Assembly (NCBI GenBank): GCA_002420305.1
Contig: DIHT01000134.1
Coordinates: forward strand, 6,888-15,293
Direction of reading: 5' to 3'
DNA length: 8,406 nt
DNA from: Akkermansiaceae bacterium UBA5689
Lineage (GTDB): Bacteria; Verrucomicrobiota; Verrucomicrobiia; Verrucomicrobiales; Akkermansiaceae
A program made the position numbers and the translations under genes. Every line of letters begins with the position of its first letter. Positions within the stretch are counted from its first letter, which is position 1. The notes beneath the pieces were generated by a model. The model had not been told where the DNA came from, did not search any database, and worked only from the letters and a program-made list of their open reading frames with translations. Of this stretch, positions 1 through 5,253 are shown piece after piece.

Positions 1-1
1 C

Positions 2-880
2 CCGGTAGTCACCGAGGGAACAATTACGGAGGTTGATGGGGCCTATCATCGCAGTCTCTGCAAAATTGAAACGGAACCTGGCATCTCAGTCCCTTTCTAT
101 CTGCTGGTGCCCAAGTCTACAGGCGGCAAGCAACGCTTCCCTCTGTTTCTATGCCCGCACGGCCATGATAGCCTTGGTCTTCATTCCTACGCTGGGGTCT
201 ATCGCGATGATGCCCATCGGGAAAAGATTCTGGGAAGGCAGGGTAATATTGCCGACTTGGCAGTGCGGCGAGGTTTTGTGGCCCTCGTGCCAGCGACTCG
301 AGGCCTGGCAGATGAAGTGTTAGTGCCCGATCCCAAAGGGCGTCATGGGAGCCGTCCCTGCAGGGCCCAGCTCATGCATTGCCTCGTTGCGGGAAGGACT
401 CCTGTCGGAGAGAGAGTCTGGGATATGCAATGCCTGCTGACCTGGGCTGAATCTCACCCTGCGGTCGATAAGTCCCGGATTGTCATGAGTGGTAATTCCG
501 GGGGTGGGGTTGTAACCGCCTACACGGCTGCGGTGGATGAGCGGGTCAGCGTTGCTGTCCCTAGCTGTTCATTCACTTCAGTAGTGAGTCCCGATGGATT
601 TATTTTTCATTGCGACTGCTGTATGGTTCCGGGCTTGAGGGACTGGGGTGACTGGTCAGATCTGGGTGGGCTTGTCGCTCCCCGAAGGCTTCTCCTTGTG
701 CATGGAGTCAAGGATGGGCTTCATAGCAGAGAGGTGGTGGAGGCCAATGCGGCACTTGTTGAGAGGATCTTCATAGCAGCTGGTGCGGCGGATCATTTCG
801 ACCTGCGGTGGGGGCAGGAGGGTCATCGATTCTATCCGGATTTAATGTGGTCCTTCATCGAGGAAGGAATCGAAAGGTAA
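2..880 (+). CDS. Alpha/beta hydrolase, acetyl-xylan-esterase-like (Abhydrolase_7 type), 5'-truncated
   Basis: The reading frame is open from the left edge to a TAA at 878-880, giving 292 visible residues; the true start lies outside the window. A GTG at 107 is in frame, but the residues before it (ETEPGISVPFYLLVPK) already match the usual N-terminal beta strands of this family, so it is not the start. The likely catalytic triad in the visible fragment is Ser166 in GNSGGG, Asp238 in HGVKDG and His275 in GQEGHRF. The early PHGHD motif probably supplies the oxyanion hole. The segments GRTPVGERVWDM and FHCDCCMVPGL resemble the acetyl-xylan-esterase/Abhydrolase_7 group of serine esterases. Such enzymes deacylate sugars or related esters, but the substrate cannot be read from sequence. 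No signal peptide can be judged because the N-terminus is missing. The gene converges on the L,D-transpeptidase gene with 37 bases between them. Confidence 0.85.
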   Translation, partial: PVVTEGTITEVDGAYHRSLCKIETEPGISVPFYLLVPKSTGGKQRFPLFLCPHGHDSLGLHSYAGVYRDDAHREKILGRQGNIADLAVRRGFVALVPATRGLADEVLVPDPKGRHGSRPCRAQLMHCLVAGRTPVGERVWDMQCLLTWAESHPAVDKSRIVMSGNSGGGVVTAYTAAVDERVSVAVPSCSFTSVVSPDGFIFHCDCCMVPGLRDWGDWSDLGGLVAPRRLLLVHGVKDGLHSREVVEANAALVERIFIAAGAADHFDLRWGQEGHRFYPDLMWSFIEEGIER

Positions 881-917
881 GTGCGCCGCACCAGGAATCA
901 GGAGTCTTCCAGTAAGG

Positions 918-1619
918 CTATTCCTTCACGATTGCGATCGGAGTTCCCCTGTCTATCCACTCGTAGAAAAACTGTGCTGGATTTCCGTCAGTGAGGTAGG
1001 GGAGACGGATGCAGCCGGCGGACGCTGGATATTGTGGAACACTACGGAATCCGTGTATGAAAATATTACCGGTAACCTGTACGCTGAAGGGCATGTAGGC
1101 GTTGTTGTAGCGACTCGAATAGTGCTTGCGTGCTTTGTAGGGGCCCGCCTCGAACTCGCCGCATGGTGTAGAGCGTCCTCTCCCCGAACTGATACGAGAC
1201 TCCAGGACAAGGCGAGATCCCTCCCAGGCCCGAAGGCGCTGTTCCGCAAGGTTGATTTCGGCGCGCTTAACGGCCCGGATGACCTTGAAGGACCGGCCGG
1301 CGAACGAGATTTTTAGGGGATCGTCACCCTCTCCGCCTCTGACGCGAGCTCCTGCGTTTGTGAGGTCTGCCACGCTGATAAGAATTCTTCCATCAACGAA
1401 GGATCTCATTTTCTCAGTGGAGAATGTTTTTTTATTCAAGGTCAGGGTTCCCTTTTCCTCGTCGAGGCGCGGCCTCCACCCCAGCCTCTTGACGGCTTCT
1501 GCCATGGGAAGAAAGGGGCCCTTGGTGCCAAGGGCGAAATTGACGGCCTCGAGTGCCGGTCCGGCGAGGCAGCTTGAGATTGAGGCTAGGAGGAGAAAGG
1601 CCAGAAAAGTGGTCTTCAT
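918..1619 (-). CDS. L,D-transpeptidase (YkuD domain), exported
   Basis: This 233-residue protein would form or edit 3-3 cross-links in peptidoglycan, or attach proteins to it, outside the cytoplasmic membrane. The ATG at 1617-1619 is chosen because it begins a clear signal sequence (MKTTFLAFLLLASISSC). The frame stays open upstream to a TTG at 1703, but that would bury the signal. ISSC fits a lipobox with Cys17, so it may be a lipoprotein; cleavage after CLA-G is the alternative. Residues about 29-94 resemble the copper-amine-oxidase N-terminal-like stalk domain (FLPMAEAVKRLGW, then VDGRILISVADL). The YkuD domain fills about 120-233 and has the diagnostic FIHGF (His189) and SAGCIRLP (catalytic Cys203). 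I see no Shine-Dalgarno before the ATG. It follows the MarC-family gene on the same strand after 214 bases, so it probably has its own promoter, though I could not recognise one. Confidence 0.9.
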   Translation of the reverse strand: MKTTFLAFLLLASISSCLAGPALEAVNFALGTKGPFLPMAEAVKRLGWRPRLDEEKGTLTLNKKTFSTEKMRSFVDGRILISVADLTNAGARVRGGEGDDPLKISFAGRSFKVIRAVKRAEINLAEQRLRAWEGSRLVLESRISSGRGRSTPCGEFEAGPYKARKHYSSRYNNAYMPFSVQVTGNIFIHGFRSVPQYPASAGCIRLPYLTDGNPAQFFYEWIDRGTPIAIVKE

Positions 1620-1833
1620 CGGAGATGTTCGATCTGGTGCTGGGCGCAGGCTCGCTGTCCGGAAGCAGTCATACAAGAGGAATTCACCCCGGGAGCCCTG
1701 CAAGGTGACCTCGAAGGAGCGGTTCGGACGGGAATCTTGGTGGCCCGTGCAGTGGAAATCATGTTCGGATCGATGTTTCGGGGAGGAGCGAACGGACGTG
1801 TATCAAGAACACCCGGTTGGATTTGCTCTGGGT

Positions 1834-2436
1834 CTAGGGCCGCATTCCAAAGAAATCTCCTATGCCTGTCAGAATCATTTTAATGGCTATTGCGGTAAGA
1901 ACCATGCCCATCAATCTCTCGATCGCAATCAATCCACGTTTTTTGATGAGACGAGCGAGAGGAGAGGAGAGCAAGAGAACCGTTGCGGTCATCGCCCATG
2001 CTATCAGAACGGCAGCAAGCCAGTCAGGCCATCGGCCCGGATCACTGCTCATGAGAAAAAGGACTGACGCAAGTGCAGAGGGACCGGCAAGGAGAGGAAT
2101 GGCCAGGGGGACAAGAATGGGCTCACCTGAGCTCTCATCGACATCCACTGGATAGGGGCCGCGGGCAGGCGGAAAGACCATCCGCAGCGCAATGAGGAAG
2201 AGGATCACTCCGCCTGCAGTCGTTAGAATGGATTCGGAAATTCCAATCGCGCTCAGAATATAACGTCCGAGAAAGAGAAAGAGGATAAGAGCTGCAAGGG
2301 CGAGAAGGAGTTCCCGGATGATGACCTTTCGGCGACGATCAGCCGCAATGGGATTGAGGACAGAGAGAAAGAGGGGAACATTTCCGAAAGGATCCATTAC
2401 AAGAAAGAGGAGCAGTGCAGCGGAAAAGATGGTCAT
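1834..2436 (-). CDS. MarC family integral membrane protein
   Basis: The 200-residue hydrophobic protein has about six predicted membrane segments, the usual size for the MarC/YchE/YhgN family. Diagnostic motifs are MDPFGNVPLFL in the first segment (residues 14-24) and PLAIPLLAGPSAL in the middle, followed by a loop and two C-terminal segments. The family was once linked to multiple antibiotic resistance, but that link has not held up and its transport substrate is unknown. The ATG at 2434-2436 places the first membrane segment right at the N-terminus, as in relatives. A TTG at 2478 would add 14 residues (MPFRGSLHLLPTHS) that look unlike the family. Neither start has a visible Shine-Dalgarno. 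The gene lies 97 bases downstream of the C25-like gene on the same strand; co-transcription is possible but not shown. Confidence 0.9.
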   Translation of the reverse strand: MTIFSAALLLFLVMDPFGNVPLFLSVLNPIAADRRRKVIIRELLLALAALILFLFLGRYILSAIGISESILTTAGGVILFLIALRMVFPPARGPYPVDVDESSGEPILVPLAIPLLAGPSALASVLFLMSSDPGRWPDWLAAVLIAWAMTATVLLLSSPLARLIKKRGLIAIERLMGMVLTAIAIKMILTGIGDFFGMRP

Positions 2437-2533
2437 GGAGTGAGTTGGTAATAGATGGAGAGACCCCCGGAAGGGCAAGCAACCGGCTCTGCAGGAAGCA
2501 GCGGCTTGGTTGGTCTGTTAGGCAGGAGAGGCT

Positions 2534-3997
2534 CTACCGGACAGGAATGCTTAGTGTCACCGCGTTATACTCTGGCCCTGACACCGTGATAGTGATGGTG
2601 CTGTCCTCGACGACATTCAGAGGAAAGACCACGTTTCCTGATTCGTCAGCAAGGGTGACGGCATAGAGACCATAGTCGTCCTGCAGAGAAACAATAGAGT
2701 GGGGAGCATCGGACTCGATAATAAGGCTAAGATTTCCAGGGGGAAGTTCCCGGGGGCCTTTCACGGTGGGCGTTCGAGGCACTGTTCCTCGTAACCCAAG
2801 GGTAGGGTCCCCGAGGAGGTTCAACTCACACGCCAGGAGATGAGCCGAGGGCGCTGCCGTGGCCTTTTGTGCCATACCAGCTTTCAGGAGGGAAAGGGCG
2901 GCGCCCGCGCTCACCTTTTGCCCTAATCCATACTCCCAGAACTGACTCAGTATTTCTTCCTGCCCGGAGGAGGGGCCGTGTCTTGATGGAGCAACCACTG
3001 CGATAGCCCCTCTCTCGGGCGTACGAATCATGCTTTCGACGATTGACGGGTCTTCTCCGCGGTCGAATTGGCCGGTGTAAGGAGAGGTTGTCGTCACAAT
3101 AGGATAAGCCTCCCTATTGGTCAGTAGCGAAACCTCCGCCTTAGTGATCGTGGCACTGTTTTCAAATAGCCAGCCGTCGTGGTTCCCTGGCCCCTTAAAG
3201 TGTAGTTTGCCGTTTGCGCAGCTGTTAACGAGGGTCAGCCATTCCGCGGGTCCAAAGGTCTTGCCCTTCCCCGGAGCGGAAAAGAAATAGCGAAGGGATC
3301 CTCCTTCGAGGACCTTGGAAATCTGCTGATTCCAGCTGGTTCGTAATTCCGTGCCGAGGGGAAGGGTTGATGAAGCGTAGGCCATTGAAATGGCAAATTC
3401 CGATTCCGGGTAGCGCGACTCATACGCGATCACCTTGTCGGTATAGGCCTTGACGTCCTCGGTTCGGCGAACAGGGATTCTGCCCAGGCCGACGTCGCCA
3501 TCCGGATAATCGATAGACTCCTTGTCTTCTTGCCATTCCCCGTAGATCCCATCGTTATCGGAATCCCAGTCCTTTTTACTGAGATAGTATATGTCTGTAG
3601 GGACCTTGGTGAGCTCACCCGCTTGAGTGCGGTGAAGAGTGTCTCTGGCAGGAACTACCCCTTTTCCATTCTCCTCGCTGTCCCCCCCGAGAATAATCCA
3701 GCGCGTGCCGAGGTGATCGGTATGATTGCGGATACAGCGGCGTATTTTTTCCTGAAGATCCTTTGCTTCGTAGCGTTCCGATATCTGGGTGGTGCTAAGG
3801 ATGCGGACCGGTTTCCCAAGGCGCTTTTTCCAAGCGACAAAGGGCTTCCATGAGTCGACCAGATCGTGTCCGGTGATGAGAAGGACCGTTGCGGGAGAGG
3901 GCGCTGAAAGCCCGGCCATGAACTCATGTTCCGGGTGTGCGATTCCCGGAGCAATCATGCTCAGGGTCACGGAGGCGCACAGCACGGCGGATTTCAT
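2534..3997 (-). CDS. Secreted gingipain-like (peptidase C25 fold) protein, probably catalytically inactive
   Basis: The 487-residue protein begins with a signal peptide (MKSAVLCASVTLSMIAPGIA, cut before HPEHE), so it is exported. Residues about 35-400 follow the C25/gingipain layout: an N-terminal Rossmann-like half (VLLITGHDL; WIILGGDSE), the segment PTDIYYLSKKDWDSDNDG with Asp-rich calcium-ligand spacing, DVGLGRIPVR, then the catalytic half and a closing NLLGDPTLGLR. The final 80 or so residues look like an Ig-like beta sandwich, as gingipains carry after the catalytic domain. The family's active-site pair is normally His in a GHG motif and Cys before a TGxFD-like motif. Here these read KGPGNHDGW (Pro270) and TTTSPYTGQFD (Pro306), 36 residues apart, close to the gingipain spacing of 33. 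His273 lies just after the GPG. I infer a pseudoprotease, perhaps with a structural or binding role. The ATG start is supported by the signal peptide; no Shine-Dalgarno is evident. Confidence 0.8.
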   Translation of the reverse strand: MKSAVLCASVTLSMIAPGIAHPEHEFMAGLSAPSPATVLLITGHDLVDSWKPFVAWKKRLGKPVRILSTTQISERYEAKDLQEKIRRCIRNHTDHLGTRWIILGGDSEENGKGVVPARDTLHRTQAGELTKVPTDIYYLSKKDWDSDNDGIYGEWQEDKESIDYPDGDVGLGRIPVRRTEDVKAYTDKVIAYESRYPESEFAISMAYASSTLPLGTELRTSWNQQISKVLEGGSLRYFFSAPGKGKTFGPAEWLTLVNSCANGKLHFKGPGNHDGWLFENSATITKAEVSLLTNREAYPIVTTTSPYTGQFDRGEDPSIVESMIRTPERGAIAVVAPSRHGPSSGQEEILSQFWEYGLGQKVSAGAALSLLKAGMAQKATAAPSAHLLACELNLLGDPTLGLRGTVPRTPTVKGPRELPPGNLSLIIESDAPHSIVSLQDDYGLYAVTLADESGNVVFPLNVVEDSTITITVSGPEYNAVTLSIPVR

Positions 3998-4041
3998 GGC
4001 CGAAGGCTCTCAACTTGAGAGGATGGTGGCGAGGATTCTTG

Positions 4042-4057
4042 CAGGCAATCTTGCCTG
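4042..4057. repeat. Short perfect inverted repeat in the divergent intergenic region
   Basis: CAGGCAA and TTGCCTG form a perfect 7-base palindromic pair separated by two bases. As RNA this would fold as a 6-bp stem with a 4-base loop. It sits between the divergent C25-like and TraR/DksA-like genes. No T-run follows on either strand, so it is not a typical terminator. It could be an operator for a dimeric regulator or a 5'-UTR hairpin of either gene, or chance. Confidence 0.4.
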
Positions 4058-4078
4058 ACGGGGAGAGTTCTGCATGTT

Positions 4079-4084
4079 AGGAGG
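4079..4084 (+). promoter_or_regulatory. Shine-Dalgarno-like AGGAGG abutting the GTG start of the TraR/DksA-like gene
   Basis: AGGAGG is a perfect anti-16S match, yet it ends directly against the GTG at 4085, leaving no spacer. At normal spacing (9 bases) the in-frame codon would be ATC at 4094. The motif therefore either serves a non-standard start or is incidental. It is the only strong Shine-Dalgarno I found next to a gene start in this window. Confidence 0.45.
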
Positions 4085-4420
4085 GTGCTTACCATCGACG
4101 AGCAGATCGAACTGGAAATCCGGGCAAGAAAAGAGCTTGAGGATCTGAGGAGAGAGGCGGCTAATGAGGAGATTGATCCTCAGGCTGTCGCTGTTGATGT
4201 TGCGATTGGCCGCCTGTCGCGACTGGACTCGATGCAGATGGAGGAAGTCCGAAAAGATGCCACCCGTCGTCGAAATCAGCGTATTCACGAGCTTCAGCAG
4301 GCCCTTCGCAGAATGGATGAGGGGGATTACGGTATTTGCGAAAGCTGTCAGGATTGGATCAGCTACGCTCGTCTCGAGCAGAAGCCTGAGGCCGATCTCT
4401 GCGAGAACTGTGCTCGTTAG
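4085..4420 (+). CDS. TraR/DksA-family C4 zinc-finger protein (short form)
   Basis: The product is 111 residues when started at GTG 4085; classical E. coli DksA has 151. The N-terminal two thirds is charged and helical. It contains DVAIGRLSRLDSMQMEEV, a pattern seen in small DksA-like proteins, then LQQALRRMDEGDYGICESC. The zinc site is CESC (Cys85, Cys88) and CENC (Cys106, Cys109), all four cysteines present. Family members enter the RNA polymerase secondary channel and modulate initiation, often with ppGpp; whether this short form does so is unknown. The start is uncertain: AGGAGG touches the GTG, the next possible in-frame start would be a rare ATC at 4094, and CTG codons lie at 4055 and 4070. 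The frame is closed upstream by TGA at 4016. It is divergent from the C25-like gene, and its last 62 bases overlap the DUF3817-like gene on the other strand. Confidence 0.88.
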   Translation: MLTIDEQIELEIRARKELEDLRREAANEEIDPQAVAVDVAIGRLSRLDSMQMEEVRKDATRRRNQRIHELQQALRRMDEGDYGICESCQDWISYARLEQKPEADLCENCAR

Positions 4421-4751
4421 CTTTCGAGGTGGACGTATTCTGCCCCATCGACCTCATTCTGGCATCCTCGCGTTTCAGCCATGGCTCAAGGAAGAAGGGG
4501 CCAAAGGGCAGAAGGGCAGCTCCGAAAATGAGAGCGCATCTGAGGTAGCTCCATCCAGAGGGTTTTCGGGTAAACCAGAGAAGAAGACAAAGCAGAACGA
4601 AAAGGACCCCGTGAATCATTCCAGGGAGATATATGGCGTCCTCGTGCCCCTGAATTCTCTTCATCACGATCGAGCAATAGAGAAGTATGAGGTAGGAGAG
4701 GCCTTCAAGCAGGCTGACGGCTCTCAGTCTGCCGATTGATGTTCTTAGCAT
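4359..4751 (-). CDS. DUF3817-like integral membrane protein
   Basis: The 130-residue protein has three membrane segments at about 12-30, 40-60 and 68-90. Recognisable DUF3817 features are the opening LLEGLSYLILL, the central GMIHGVLFVLLCLLL and LLPFGPFFLEPWLKRE at the end of the core. The family has no assigned function. Residues about 92-130 form a polar, charged tail outside the family core. About the last 20 of these are encoded antisense to the zinc finger of the convergent TraR/DksA-like gene. The ATG at 4749-4751 begins 15 bases after the rhodanese stop, so the two genes are probably co-transcribed. No clear Shine-Dalgarno is seen; translational coupling to the upstream gene would explain that. 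Confidence 0.82.
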   Translation of the reverse strand: MLRTSIGRLRAVSLLEGLSYLILLYCSIVMKRIQGHEDAIYLPGMIHGVLFVLLCLLLWFTRKPSGWSYLRCALIFGAALLPFGPFFLEPWLKREDARMRSMGQNTSTSKANEHSSRRDRPQASARDERS

Positions 4752-4766
4752 CTTGTTCGCAGTTGT

Positions 4767-5180
4767 TTATTTGACAATGGGCAGCCCCGCCTTTTTCCAG
4801 GCGAGAAAACCGCCGTCGAGGTGGTAAATCTTTGTGAAGCCCAGCGTCTTCCAGAGTTCCAGCGAGTTAGAGCTTCGGCCGCCGCTTTGACAGTGGACCA
4901 GATAGGCTTTGTCCCTCTTCAGCTTTTGAATGGCGGCTGGAAAATCCTCTTTGAGAAAGTCGATGTGAATCGCGCTTTCAAGGTGTCCAGCCTTGAATTC
5001 ACCCAAGGTCCTGATGTCAATAATCGTTGGCCTTTTCTCCTTGTTGGGAGCACTCATGATCTTAGAGGCTTGTCCGGCATCGAGATGAATGACAGCCGCA
5101 GGCTTTTTCTCGGGTTTGTGAGCTGAGGCTGTGTTCATTAAAAGAGGGAGTGCGATCAGAAGGGACGAAAAGAAACTCAT
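4767..5180 (-). CDS. Exported single-domain rhodanese-like protein
   Basis: The 137-residue protein starts with a signal peptide (residues 1-20, ending NTASA before HKPEKK), placing it outside the cytoplasmic membrane. One rhodanese domain follows: IIDIRTLGEFKAGHLESAIHID, then the active-site loop HCQSGGRS with catalytic Cys97, and the closing HLDGGFLAWKKAGLPI. A six-residue active-site loop is typical of sulfurtransferases rather than Cdc25/arsenate reductases. The sulfur donor and acceptor are unknown; exported rhodaneses may handle thiosulfate or protein persulfides. The ATG at 5178-5180 is fixed by the signal peptide. It lies 73 bases after the rapA stop and 15 bases before the DUF3817-like gene, with which it probably forms an operon. 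No Shine-Dalgarno is visible. Confidence 0.9.
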   Translation of the reverse strand: MSFFSSLLIALPLLMNTASAHKPEKKPAAVIHLDAGQASKIMSAPNKEKRPTIIDIRTLGEFKAGHLESAIHIDFLKEDFPAAIQKLKRDKAYLVHCQSGGRSSNSLELWKTLGFTKIYHLDGGFLAWKKAGLPIVK

Positions 5181-5253
5181 GACGGCAGATTAGAAGATTC
5201 CCAATCGGCAGAAAAGGGAAACCTCTGGGCCATAAGAGCTCGAATAATGCCTC

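Noticed and set aside
33..323. A plus-strand frame opening with ATGATG-like codons near the left edge
   Set aside because: It is out of frame with the hydrolase, which is continuous from base 2 and carries the catalytic triad.
881..917. Possible bidirectional terminator between the convergent hydrolase and L,D-transpeptidase genes
   Set aside because: Only a 4-bp stem (GTGC/GCAC) with no T-run is present; too weak to call.
1252..2067. A long plus-strand open frame (271 codons)
   Set aside because: It runs antisense through the L,D-transpeptidase and MarC genes, whose diagnostic motifs prove the minus strand is coding. Its product is Arg/Ser-rich, as antisense frames often are.
4164..4739. 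A plus-strand open frame of 191 codons running across the DksA-like and DUF3817-like genes
   Set aside because: It overlaps the zinc-finger gene in another frame and is antisense to the DUF3817-like gene; no family signature is present.
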